Shown here one piece after another: positions 9,766-17,497 of a stretch of DNA of 43,642 nt. Numbering within the stretch: the first letter of the stretch is position 1; every line of letters begins with the position of its first letter. The position numbers and the translations under genes were made by a program. The notes under the pieces were generated by a model that was not told the origin of the DNA, searched no databases, and saw only the letters and a list, made by a program, of their open reading frames with translations. This DNA is from Gracilibacter sp. (lineage in GTDB: Bacteria > Bacillota > Desulfitobacteriia > Desulfitobacteriales > Syntrophobotulaceae), in the NCBI GenBank assembly GCA_024637055.1, contig JAGXFZ010000029.1, positions 1-43,642 on the forward strand. Direction: 5' to 3'.

Positions 9766-11037
9766 TTATTTATAAGTTTCGGCCAATATCTGAACTGGGT
9801 GAACGACCTTAGCCTGTGAACCAGCTTTCTTTAAGCCATAACTGAGCTGCATTGTACAGGTTGGGCATGAAGTAGCCAAGTAATCAGGGTCTACTTTCTG
9901 CGCATTTTCTATCTTTTTGTCCAAAACCTTCATGGAGAGATCATGGTGCATGACGGCGAAACTGCCGGCTGAGCCACAGCAACGGTCTGCATCTTTCATC
10001 TCCACGAATTCTACTCCAGGGGTGTTCTTCAGCACTTCCCGAGGCTCTTTGAAAATGTTCTGTGCGCGTTTTAAATGGCAAGGGTCATGGTAGGTAACCT
10101 TGACTTTCTGCTCTTTAGTTCCAGGTTTGATACCTGTCTTGGTTACCAAGAAATCGCTTATATCCCAAGTCTTATCTGCCAGCTGTTTAGCCTGTTCATA
10201 TTCTTTGCTTCCCTCATCAAAGATGTGGAGATAAGTTTCTTTGAAGGTGGAAGAACACGATGCACAGTCACTTATAACTGCATCATAATCCTCTTTTAGC
10301 AGGATATCCATGTTCTGTTTAGCCATTTCTTTAGCTGTATCAACTTCTCCATATGCCATATGAGGCATACCGCAACATTTAACCCCTTCTACCGTTATCA
10401 CTTCACAACCGTTTTGGCTTAAAACCTCTACTCCTGCTACGGGAACATCAGGATAGATATGGTTGGTGGCACAGCCAAGAAAATATGCTACCTTGAACTT
10501 TTTCTCCCCTTTGGCAGGAGTGACCACAGGTATCCTTGAGCGGGCAGGTTTCTTAGTGACATCAGGCATGATTTTGGTAACGGCGTTAAGCTTATCCGGT
10601 AATAACTCAAAGAGTTTAGATTTGGTCAATACATTGTGCATTCCTGTTTTCTGATAAAGGCTAGCCATAGACATGCAGCTGTGCAAGAGTGCAGGACGTG
10701 TTAAGAATCCTTTAAGCAATGCTTTTTTGATAACGCTTTGGTCCATAGATTGATTGAGAGAATCTCTGGCAGCCAAGATGATTTCGTCACTTATTACTCC
10801 CGATGGACAGTTTACAGTGCAGGTCTTGCACAGTAAGCAAGTATATACAATATCGGCCAGCTCTTGGCTGGGTTTGATCTTTCCGTCATGAAGGCGTTTG
10901 ATTAAAGCTAGTCTGCCTCTTGGGGAACCAGGTTCTCCTTTTAGTTCGACAAACAAAGGACAGTGAGCTCGGCACGTTCCACATTTGACACATTTTTTAA
11001 GTTCTTCCGTGAAGTCCATTTTATAGGTGGATTGCAT
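9766..11037 (-). CDS. Fe-S subunit of 2-hydroxyacid (glycolate/lactate-type) dehydrogenase
   Basis: GlcF/LutA-type electron-transfer partner of the FAD subunit encoded just upstream. The 423 residues contain an N-terminal pair of 4Fe-4S motifs, CVKCGTCRAHCP (about residue 14) and CLLCKTCTVNCPSG (about 66), then two CCG domains with VKCCGMPHMAYGE and DADRCCGSAGSFA, and a final SCPTCTMQL. The start is moved from 11061 to ATG 11037 (MQSTYKMDF) because GGAGG lies eight bases upstream. It is last in the island, with the start just past the stop of the FAD gene and a terminator after it. The pair probably feeds electrons to the membrane quinone pool or another carrier. No EtfAB genes adjoin, so a bifurcating lactate dehydrogenase is not indicated. 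The substrate is unknown. Confidence 0.9.
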   Translation of the reverse strand: MQSTYKMDFTEELKKCVKCGTCRAHCPLFVELKGEPGSPRGRLALIKRLHDGKIKPSQELADIVYTCLLCKTCTVNCPSGVISDEIILAARDSLNQSMDQSVIKKALLKGFLTRPALLHSCMSMASLYQKTGMHNVLTKSKLFELLPDKLNAVTKIMPDVTKKPARSRIPVVTPAKGEKKFKVAYFLGCATNHIYPDVPVAGVEVLSQNGCEVITVEGVKCCGMPHMAYGEVDTAKEMAKQNMDILLKEDYDAVISDCASCSSTFKETYLHIFDEGSKEYEQAKQLADKTWDISDFLVTKTGIKPGTKEQKVKVTYHDPCHLKRAQNIFKEPREVLKNTPGVEFVEMKDADRCCGSAGSFAVMHHDLSMKVLDKKIENAQKVDPDYLATSCPTCTMQLSYGLKKAGSQAKVVHPVQILAETYK

Positions 11038-11039
11038 TT

Positions 11040-12458
11040 TTACTCCCTCCCCAGCTTCCAAATCTTGCCCGGATTCATTATCCCTTTAGGGTCTATGGCT
11101 TGCTTGATCGCCCACATTACATCCAATGCTTTACCATGTTCTTCTTCCATATAAGAGGTTCGAGCGAATCCTACTCCATGCTCTCCAGTTGTTGAACCAC
11201 CGAGTTCTAAAGCTAGGCGATGGATTTCTTCTGCTACTTTGTGGGTTCTCTGCACTTCATCCGGGATAAGAGGATCCATGATAGGGGCAGTATGCATGTT
11301 GCCGTCGCCTATGTGACCATAGATGACTACAGGAATATCATATTTTTTACTAATATTTTTAATTGTTCTTAATGCTTCGGGTACTTTGGAGATGGGGAAA
11401 CATACGTCTTCGCCAGCAAAGATTCTGGTTTTACCTGGTACGGTTCTGGCTGAGGCTGCTCCGATAACTGCTCTGCCTTGCCATAGTTTAGCCATGCGAT
11501 CAGCATCGGTGGCCCATTCTACACTGCGAGCACGTTTTTCTGCAATTGCTTTTACCTGTTCTCCTTCACTTTCAACCCCAGCTTTGGTTCCGTTGATTTC
11601 AAAGAAGATGGCCGCCTCAACTTCAGGTATATTAAGCTCAGGTTTATACATGTTAGCACAACGGATTCCACCATCATCGAGAATCTCGATACCGGATGGA
11701 ATGATTCCGGCTTTAAATACATCAAGCACGGTAAGCGCACTGTCTTCAAGTTTATCGAATAAGGCGAGCATTATTCCTCTGGCCTGTGGTTTCGGTAGCA
11801 CCTTAAGACGGATTTCGGTTATTATTCCCAAAGTGCCTTCGGATCCACAGTATATTCGGGTTAGGTCGAGTCCTGACACACTTTTTAATGCTTTAGATTT
11901 CATCCCTCCGGTTTTGATGATATCACCGTTGGGCTGGACTACTTCTAGACCAAGAATATATTGAAAGGTAGCGCCATATTTTACAGCTCTTAAGCCGCTG
12001 GCATTATTGGCTACCATTCCTCCAACTGTTGCCATAGCTGAACTGCCAGGATCCGGTGGAAAAAATAAGTTAAACGGTGATAGAGCTTGATTGAGGCTAG
12101 CATGGACTATTCCGGGTCTTACTACCGCTTGCATATTGATATCATCTATTTCGACGATCTCATTCCAGCCAGATATATCTAAGACTATTCCACCTTTTAT
12201 CGCTACGCTTCCCCCTGTCTGGCCACTGCCTGCTCCTCTAGGGGTTACAGGTACTTCGTTATCCCAAGCATATTTCATCAGTTTAGAGACTTCTTCGGTA
12301 CTTTCCAAACATACTACTACATCTGGGAAGTACTCAGTTTGCTGTGACACAAATGAACTGTCGTAGGTATAGGTGTACCTCTCTAGTTCACTTTTGAGTA
12401 CCTTCTGTACTCCGAACATCCCTTCCAGATCCTTGATTAGTTGTTCCTTTGCAACCAT
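11040..12458 (-). CDS. FAD-binding 2-hydroxyacid dehydrogenase subunit (GlcD-like)
   Basis: FAD-dependent oxidase of the vanillyl-alcohol-oxidase fold, oxidising D-2-hydroxy acids such as D-lactate, glycolate or 2-hydroxyglutarate to 2-oxoacids. The 472 residues show the PCMH FAD domain with VTPRGAGSGQTGGSV, PPDPGSSAMATVGGMVANNASG and CGSEGTLGIITEI, then the substrate-domain segments YGHIGDGNMH and GEHGVGFART, and the C-terminal signature IDPKGIMNPGKIW. Start: ATG 12458 (MVAKEQL), with AAAGGAG nine bases upstream, replaces the track start at 12494. The next gene is its Fe-S partner. Being downstream of a permease, an isomerase-like gene and por genes, it likely makes the 2-oxoacid that the por complex then consumes (inference). 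Confidence 0.9.
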   Translation of the reverse strand: MVAKEQLIKDLEGMFGVQKVLKSELERYTYTYDSSFVSQQTEYFPDVVVCLESTEEVSKLMKYAWDNEVPVTPRGAGSGQTGGSVAIKGGIVLDISGWNEIVEIDDINMQAVVRPGIVHASLNQALSPFNLFFPPDPGSSAMATVGGMVANNASGLRAVKYGATFQYILGLEVVQPNGDIIKTGGMKSKALKSVSGLDLTRIYCGSEGTLGIITEIRLKVLPKPQARGIMLALFDKLEDSALTVLDVFKAGIIPSGIEILDDGGIRCANMYKPELNIPEVEAAIFFEINGTKAGVESEGEQVKAIAEKRARSVEWATDADRMAKLWQGRAVIGAASARTVPGKTRIFAGEDVCFPISKVPEALRTIKNISKKYDIPVVIYGHIGDGNMHTAPIMDPLIPDEVQRTHKVAEEIHRLALELGGSTTGEHGVGFARTSYMEEEHGKALDVMWAIKQAIDPKGIMNPGKIWKLGRE

Positions 12459-12526
12459 AATTATACACTCCTTTATAGAAATTTTTAATAACAAGGTAAG
12501 TTTTTTAAACTAGGTGCTATACTTAA

Positions 12527-14158
12527 TTAAATATTTTTAGCGATATTACCACTTAAGACGGCCACTATTTTTCCTTCTCTAAGGACTGGAACCGAAACAG
12601 TAACTACAGCATCATTTTTGCCGCTAACAGCCGAGAAGTATAGCTCCGTACAGTATTCTTGGCCTTTTAAGGCATGTAAGAACCAAGCCCTATGAGCACG
12701 ATTATTATAAGAAGTGGAAGTTGTAGCTATTATATCACCTTTATCATCTACGAAATGAATGGTATTTAATATATCATTTATGGCTTGGTCTACAATCTTT
12801 TTGCTCGCTTCTCCATCTTTTTTTACTAAAGCTTCTTGCTCAGCCAAATGCTTTAGTTGTTGAAAACCTATGGCAATCCGCTCTTGTAACCTTGAGTTTA
12901 TACCATCTTTGCCTTCAGCAAACTTCGTAGCCGCTTTTCTTAATTCTTGAGAAATAGAAACAATTCCATGAGATTCCTGAACAATTTTTGCTGCCAGTTC
13001 TGCCTGTTCCAAGGCCATCGCAGCACTTGCTTGGGCTTGCGTCATATTTTCTTCGGCAATGGTTGAAATCTCCCTTATAGCATCTTCTACAACATTAGTG
13101 TTACGTGTTTGCTGAACAGCAAGATTTTCTATCTCTTCTATATAATCAGACATATCAGTAAATTCATTGACTATGGCACTTAGTTGATGCTTAGATGAAT
13201 TGACTTTTTGCACATCTCCTTGGATAGTCACAAGGTTTTGTTTTATTAATTTAGCTAATTCTGCCATAGCGTTTAGAATATGGTTTACAATTTTATTAAT
13301 CTCATCTGCTGAATCCGATGATTGCTCAGCTAATTTTCTAACTTCATCAGCAACAACTGCAAATCCTTTACCATGTTCACCAGCTCGAGCTGCTTCGATA
13401 GCTGCATTTAAAGCTAGTAGGTTTGTTTGGGTGGCAATACTACTCACAGTTTCTATGATATTGCTTATCCTGCCTGCCTCCTGTTCAAGTTGCGAAAAAC
13501 CCTCAAAAGAACGTTCCGTTGAGCCGGCAGATTCTTCAATTCCTTGGTTAATCTCTTCAAAACTCTTTTGCATATCCATCACGATTTTTTTCAAGTCTAC
13601 TATTTTTCCTGAAGTAGATAACGCCTTTTTTTCCACATCATCAGAAGCTTTGACCAACTGCTCCATTTCTTCCATTATAACAGCTATACTGGTTGTCTGC
13701 TTCTCCGCACTATTCGCTATTTCATTAACAGCTTGAGCGACTTCTTGGTTACAATTGTTTAGTTCCTCCATATCATCTTTCAAGTGGAAAGAAGATACGT
13801 AAATTTTCTCAGATGAAGTAAGGATTTTGCTCATCATTTCTTTAATGTTTGCAATGAAGCTATTCGTATAATATTTGAGTTCGGCGTAAACTGATTTACT
13901 ACTATCAGTGGTTAAAGAATCCGTTGAAACGGTATAGTTCCCCTCTGCTATTTCTTTCAATACTTTATTTAAGTCTTCTGTATCCTGACCTTGATATTTT
14001 TTTGTTAGCCAAGTATAAGCTATAACAACTATAAGAAATAAAATTCCGGTACTTATTAATTGGCTAGTCGCAGGCGACATAATAGTTGATAAGTATATAT
14101 AGCCATATAACGGTACCCCCAACCCTATCAGAAGGATGAAAATTAGCTTTACTCTCAT
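12527..14158 (-). CDS. Methyl-accepting chemotaxis protein with C-terminal Cache-like sensor
   Basis: Chemoreceptor-type signalling protein, 543 residues. Two hydrophobic helices (about 4-24 and 33-51) are joined by a loop of under ten residues, so there is no outside sensor. A HAMP-like linker and long coiled coil follow, with the conserved hairpin tip [20 protein letters not shown] and [15 protein letters not shown] at about 242-279. The C-terminal region (about 455-543) reads like a single Cache/PDC sensor: [48 protein letters not shown]. That puts the likely ligand domain in the cytoplasm, after the signalling domain. The start has GGGGG eight bases upstream. It sits inside a catabolic gene series, which suggests it senses the substrate or an intermediate. 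Confidence 0.85.
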   Translation of the reverse strand: MRVKLIFILLIGLGVPLYGYIYLSTIMSPATSQLISTGILFLIVVIAYTWLTKKYQGQDTEDLNKVLKEIAEGNYTVSTDSLTTDSSKSVYAELKYYTNSFIANIKEMMSKILTSSEKIYVSSFHLKDDMEELNNCNQEVAQAVNEIANSAEKQTTSIAVIMEEMEQLVKASDDVEKKALSTSGKIVDLKKIVMDMQKSFEEINQGIEESAGSTERSFEGFSQLEQEAGRISNIIETVSSIATQTNLLALNAAIEAARAGEHGKGFAVVADEVRKLAEQSSDSADEINKIVNHILNAMAELAKLIKQNLVTIQGDVQKVNSSKHQLSAIVNEFTDMSDYIEEIENLAVQQTRNTNVVEDAIREISTIAEENMTQAQASAAMALEQAELAAKIVQESHGIVSISQELRKAATKFAEGKDGINSRLQERIAIGFQQLKHLAEQEALVKKDGEASKKIVDQAINDILNTIHFVDDKGDIIATTSTSYNNRAHRAWFLHALKGQEYCTELYFSAVSGKNDAVVTVSVPVLREGKIVAVLSGNIAKNI

Positions 14159-14208
14159 CTACAGTTCCCCCTTATTAAATTAAGTAAAAGGTTCTTTATT
14201 TTATGTAG

Positions 14209-14247
14209 AAGATAGGGAATAATGGCTGCTCCATTATTCCCTATCTT
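14209..14247 (-). terminator. Perfect inverted repeat before the chemoreceptor gene
   Basis: AAGATAGGGAATAATGG and CCATTATTCCCTATCTT form a perfect 17-bp stem with loop CTGCT, five bases past the end of the aconitase-like gene. There is no clean U tract, as with the repeat after eno. It may be a partial terminator or an mRNA-stability stem that sets the level of the downstream genes. Confidence 0.55.
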
Positions 14248-14251
14248 TAGT

Positions 14252-15421
14252 TTAAGGAACTGTGATCTTGCCATTTATTGCTGAAATAGCCACAGTCAGT
14301 GGTGATGTCAAATAAATCCTGGCACCTTCGGCACCGATGCGACCTGGATTGTTGCGAATAGTTGTCGTTACTGCCACATCGTCATCATCTAAGACTCCGA
14401 AATGTTTCCCTGGACAAGAACCACAACCCGGTGGCATTATAAGTGCTCCTGCTTCCCTTATGATTTTAGATAAGCCCATGGTTTCCATGGAATCCTGTAC
14501 TTTGCGCGAGGCAGGTGTTACTACGAAAGTCACACTAGGATGTATTTTTTTACCGGTCAGAACTTCAGCTATGACTTGCATATCTTCCAATCTCCCGGCT
14601 GAACAACCACCTGCGATAGCTGCGCTGATTTTGGTACCTTCTAATTCCTTTACTTTGTTGATCGAAGTAGGGCTCGGTGGTACAGCAATCAATGGTTCAA
14701 TCTCTTCTGCCTGAATAATGTAGTCCGGTTTTTCATCTTCACCTTTGGGTAAGACGAAAGCTGTGGCTACTCCACCTTCCGGAAGATAGTTGCAAATACA
14801 CATCTTTCCAGCCAGAGATAACTCATCCATTAGAGATCCGGTTAGCGCTACAGCTTTACCCTTTATCTCTTCTTGTAATTCCTTAATCAAATGTAATACT
14901 ATGTCGCGTGGCAAAACGTTTTTAGGAAGTTTCCCTTGAATAGCTATTGTCACTTGTTCAGGAACTATGGTCTTGAATTGACCACTCTCAAGAACTGGAA
15001 TGATCTTCTCTGAGGTCACTGAGAATGCTATGGCTCCGAAGGCTCCCGCTGTAGCCACATGTCCATCAGCCCCGACAATTATCATGCCAGGCCAGAGAGA
15101 ATGTTCCTCTGCTACGACCTGATGGATTACGCCTTCCCCATGTTTGTACAGATAACAGCCCATTTCATTGGAGAACTCCGAAAATTCCTTGTGGAATTTT
15201 CTGTCCTTAACCGTTGGAGCTGGAAAAGCATGATCCAAAGCAAATATGACTTTTTTACATTTAATTTTCTTATGGCCGCTTTGTTTCCATTGTTCCAGTA
15301 GAGCCGGTCCGGTTCCATCGTGTCCCAAAGCCATATCGACATTTAAGTACACTTCCTGTCCTGGGTTTACGTCTCCAGATTTTGAAGCTTTTGCTAATTG
15401 TCTGTACAAATATTTCGCCAT
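14252..15421 (-). CDS. Aconitase/3-isopropylmalate dehydratase large-subunit family protein, no small subunit
   Basis: Fe-S hydro-lyase of the aconitase superfamily that would move a hydroxyl group on a di- or tricarboxylic hydroxy acid. The 389 residues are a little shorter than LeuC. Visible features are FALDHAFPAPT (about 60-70), the active-site-like VGADGHVATAGAFGA (117-130), and all three cluster cysteines: C273 in AGGCSAGRLED and C333/C336 in PPGCGSCPG. The C-terminus RIGAEGARIYLTSPLTVA is typical. GADGH replaces the common GADSH. The LeuD/swivel small subunit required by most relatives is not adjacent and not elsewhere in the window. Start: ATG 15421 after GGGG. It lies 14 bases after the permease gene. 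Homoaconitase-, dimethylmalate- or citramalate-type substrates are all possible; none is shown. Confidence 0.85.
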   Translation of the reverse strand: MAKYLYRQLAKASKSGDVNPGQEVYLNVDMALGHDGTGPALLEQWKQSGHKKIKCKKVIFALDHAFPAPTVKDRKFHKEFSEFSNEMGCYLYKHGEGVIHQVVAEEHSLWPGMIIVGADGHVATAGAFGAIAFSVTSEKIIPVLESGQFKTIVPEQVTIAIQGKLPKNVLPRDIVLHLIKELQEEIKGKAVALTGSLMDELSLAGKMCICNYLPEGGVATAFVLPKGEDEKPDYIIQAEEIEPLIAVPPSPTSINKVKELEGTKISAAIAGGCSAGRLEDMQVIAEVLTGKKIHPSVTFVVTPASRKVQDSMETMGLSKIIREAGALIMPPGCGSCPGKHFGVLDDDDVAVTTTIRNNPGRIGAEGARIYLTSPLTVAISAINGKITVP

Positions 15422-15435
15422 AACATACCCCTATC

Positions 15436-16779
15436 TTATATTAGTCCTATTATCCATAGGATATAGACCGTTGCCATTGATGCTATTCCACCTACAAGGG
15501 TGACACCACCGTAGGAGATAAGCGCGGATTTAAGTTCCATTCGGGAAAGGGAAGTACATACCCAGAAGTAACTGGAGTTAACGTACTTGATGATTACAGA
15601 GCCTGCTGCTCCAGCGAGCATTCCTGCTTCGGGAGATAATCCTAAGCCTACAAGCATAGGAGCGGTAAGTGAAGCAGCTGTGATAACGCCAACAGTGGTT
15701 GAACCAGTGATTAGGTTACCAACAATGCCGAGGATAAATGGTAGGAAGATCGAAGGGACTCCAGAAGATGCGACTGCGTTGGCAATGGTGTCAACTGCAG
15801 GAGTTCCTTTGAGAATCTGGCTGAGTGATCCACCCAGGCCAGTAACTATGATGATCATAGCGGAAAGACGAAGTGCGTCTTCCACCCATGTTGAGTAAAA
15901 CTTCTTTTTGGATTCTTCATCTTTGATATTCAGAAGGCATAACGCTACTCCGATAAGCATAGCGACTACTGGCCAGCCAAGATAAGCCATTATACCGTTA
16001 ACTATATGCTCTGCGGGAAGAAGGTTTTTAAATATACTCTGGGAAGCAATAAGGATAAGGGGCACGAGTATAGGAGCATATGCTCTTGCTGTAGAAGGTA
16101 GTTCTCTTCCTGCTTCAACGAAAGATTGGCCGATGAATTCTTTGGATGGAGGAGAAGGAACCTTAGGGCCTACTATTTGAGCATAAGCCCATCCAGCTAA
16201 AGAACCAACTAGAGTTGCAATTCCACCGAAAAGAATAATCTTACCGATATCTGCACCCATAACTGCAGCCGCAGCTAAAGGACCAGGAGTAGGAGGAACC
16301 ATCGCATGCGTAAGCTGCATGGAACCCACCAGACCGGTAGCCATAACGCTCATGTTAGTACCTGCAGCAATTGCTGCACCGTGAACGAGTGGGTTAAGGA
16401 TTACATAACCTACATCGGAGAAGATAGCAATACCAATGACGAAACCTGCTAAAGTTAAGGCAAGAGGCATTCTCTTCTCTCCGACCCACTTGATCATGGT
16501 CATGGTGACTTTTTCGATACCGCCTGTATGTTTCAGTGCTTCAGCTATAATCGATCCCAGGACGATAACGATAGCTATACCTTGTACTGTCTTACCAAAG
16601 CCAGTCTCAAAGGCCTTGATGAATTCAGCTAAGTTGACACCAGGTACCAGTCCGAATAAAAGGATAGGAACTAATAAAGCCATAAATACGTGCCATTTTG
16701 ATTTAGCGATAAGCCAAAACAAAAGGACGATTACGGCAGCAAACGCAACTAGGGTTACGGTTGGGTTTTCTAAAATCAA
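15436..16779 (-). CDS. GntP-family permease (gluconate/organic acid)
   Basis: Inner-membrane carrier of the GntP family, importing gluconate-like or other hydroxy acids. It has 447 residues with 12 or more hydrophobic segments. Family hallmarks are ETGFGKTVQGIAIVIVLGSII, the TGGIEKV segment, VGYVILNPLV, the THAMVPPTPGPLAAA loop, and a C-terminal ITAASLTAPML and KYVNSSYFW. The track ATG at 16797 has no ribosome site, but AGAGGTGG lies inside the first codons and is correctly spaced for TTG at 16779 (MILENPTV), which I prefer. It lies 14 bases before the aconitase-like gene and likely supplies its substrate. It is preceded by a 290-base gap from the por genes that holds a plus-strand terminator. 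Confidence 0.85.
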   Translation of the reverse strand: MILENPTVTLVAFAAVIVLLFWLIAKSKWHVFMALLVPILLFGLVPGVNLAEFIKAFETGFGKTVQGIAIVIVLGSIIAEALKHTGGIEKVTMTMIKWVGEKRMPLALTLAGFVIGIAIFSDVGYVILNPLVHGAAIAAGTNMSVMATGLVGSMQLTHAMVPPTPGPLAAAAVMGADIGKIILFGGIATLVGSLAGWAYAQIVGPKVPSPPSKEFIGQSFVEAGRELPSTARAYAPILVPLILIASQSIFKNLLPAEHIVNGIMAYLGWPVVAMLIGVALCLLNIKDEESKKKFYSTWVEDALRLSAMIIIVTGLGGSLSQILKGTPAVDTIANAVASSGVPSIFLPFILGIVGNLITGSTTVGVITAASLTAPMLVGLGLSPEAGMLAGAAGSVIIKYVNSSYFWVCTSLSRMELKSALISYGGVTLVGGIASMATVYILWIIGLI

Positions 16780-16881
16780 TGTGTCCACCTCTTTCATAGA
16801 TTATAAATGTTTAAATATATCTTGTTTCCGGTCAACAATAAGTTCATTTTTCTAAATAATTTGAAAATTCTCATAAACTAC

Positions 16882-16980
16882 TTGATTTTTATTTACTTAA
16901 TAAGTTATAGTATTGTCAGTATTACTTTTGTCAAAGTGCTTTTCAGCCTCTAAAGGGCGGAAAGCCTTTGGCTTTTTTTT
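16882..16980 (+). ncRNA. Candidate small RNA on the plus strand between gntP-like and por genes
   Basis: On the plus strand TTGATT (16882-16887), an 18-base spacer and TATAGT (16906-16911) resemble a sigmaA promoter. About 35 bases downstream lies an intrinsic terminator: AGCC and AAAGG paired with CCTTT and GGCT (16945-16973), then eight T. The predicted transcript, about 16918-16980, would be near 63 nt and would be antisense to the leader of the permease mRNA. The same stretch is open on the minus strand for about 30 codons from a TTG at 16989, with no well-spaced ribosome site. Evidence is structural only. Confidence 0.35.
16945..16980 (+). terminator. Rho-independent terminator on the plus strand
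   Basis: Stem AGCC-tct-AAAGG / CCTTT-GGCT with loop GCGGAAAG followed by TTTTTTTT. It is oriented for plus-strand transcripts, although every protein gene in the window is on the minus strand. Confidence 0.6.
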
Positions 16981-17003
16981 GTTTCCCAAAATCCGTCTTT
17001 TTT

Positions 17004-17047
17004 CACCTCCTGTTAAATTATTCACTTTCTTATTGTCACCACCTCCT
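17004..17047 (-). other. Two strong ribosome-site-like sequences without a recognised gene
   Basis: On the minus strand AGGAGGTGGTG (17047..17037) and AGGAGGTG (17011..17004) follow the porG stop. The first would start GTG-ACA-ATA-AGA-AAG-TGA, a five-codon peptide. The second has no normally spaced start; the nearest open frame is about 30 codons from TTG 16989. They may be remnants or a leader peptide arrangement before the permease gene. Confidence 0.3.
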
Positions 17048-17070
17048 GGTTTTTATTTGGCGGTGGTCAT

Positions 17071-17496
17071 TTAAGACACAACCGCCAAGTCTTTTAAAGC
17101 ATTTATGATATTCCCTCCAACATCAGAGGGGTTATCATTAAAGTAACTGTCAAGTTGTTTAAACTCGATTCCTTCTTTATCACCCAAGATGCTCTTATCC
17201 ACACCTAAGGCAAGTACTGTCCCTTGAGGCTTAATACCTTTTAAGACATTGCCTACAGCGAAAAGGCTGTTATCTAAAACGATAACTATATCGGGGTTTA
17301 CTTCAGAAGTCGAACGTTCAGTAATCTCTTCATCATCGATTCTGACTACAGCGAAGGTAGGTGCACTTGGTCTAACGGCAGCAAAAGCATTGAAAACCTG
17401 AACCCTATGACCTTTTTCCAACGCGTAGTTTCCAATCTTTTTGGCAATCTCAGCAAACGGTTGGCCAAAACGACCATGCAAACGTATTTGCTTCAT
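17071..17496 (-). CDS. porG: 2-oxoacid:acceptor oxidoreductase, gamma subunit (short)
   Basis: Gamma component of the four-part pyruvate/2-oxoacid:ferredoxin oxidoreductase. The 141 residues begin MKQIRLHGRFGQ, the family opening where a longer RGxGGQGV loop is common, and continue with FNAFAAVRPSAPTFAVVRID, VLDNSLFAVGNVLKG and VGGNIINALKDLA. It is about 40 residues shorter than the usual gamma subunit, and the glycine-rich N-terminal loop is reduced. The ribosome site GGTGGG overlaps the end of porB, so the two are coupled. The specific substrate (pyruvate, 2-oxoisovalerate, 2-oxoglutarate or another) cannot be told. The symbol is by family role. Confidence 0.85.
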   Translation of the reverse strand: MKQIRLHGRFGQPFAEIAKKIGNYALEKGHRVQVFNAFAAVRPSAPTFAVVRIDDEEITERSTSEVNPDIVIVLDNSLFAVGNVLKGIKPQGTVLALGVDKSILGDKEGIEFKQLDSYFNDNPSDVGGNIINALKDLAVVS

Positions 17497-17497
17497 G

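Noticed and set aside
11323-11964. 213-codon plus-strand ORF
   Set aside because: It lies fully antisense to the GlcD-like gene, has no ribosome site or family motif, and its composition (Ser/Pro/Ile rich) is that of a shadow frame.
11040-12458. Electron-bifurcating lactate dehydrogenase (Ldh-EtfAB)
   Set aside because: No etfA/etfB genes nearby, and a GlcF-type Fe-S partner is present.
13200-13736. 178-codon plus-strand ORF
   Set aside because: Antisense to the signalling domain of the chemoreceptor gene; repeats of Ser/Ile/Phe reflect the coiled-coil codons on the other strand.
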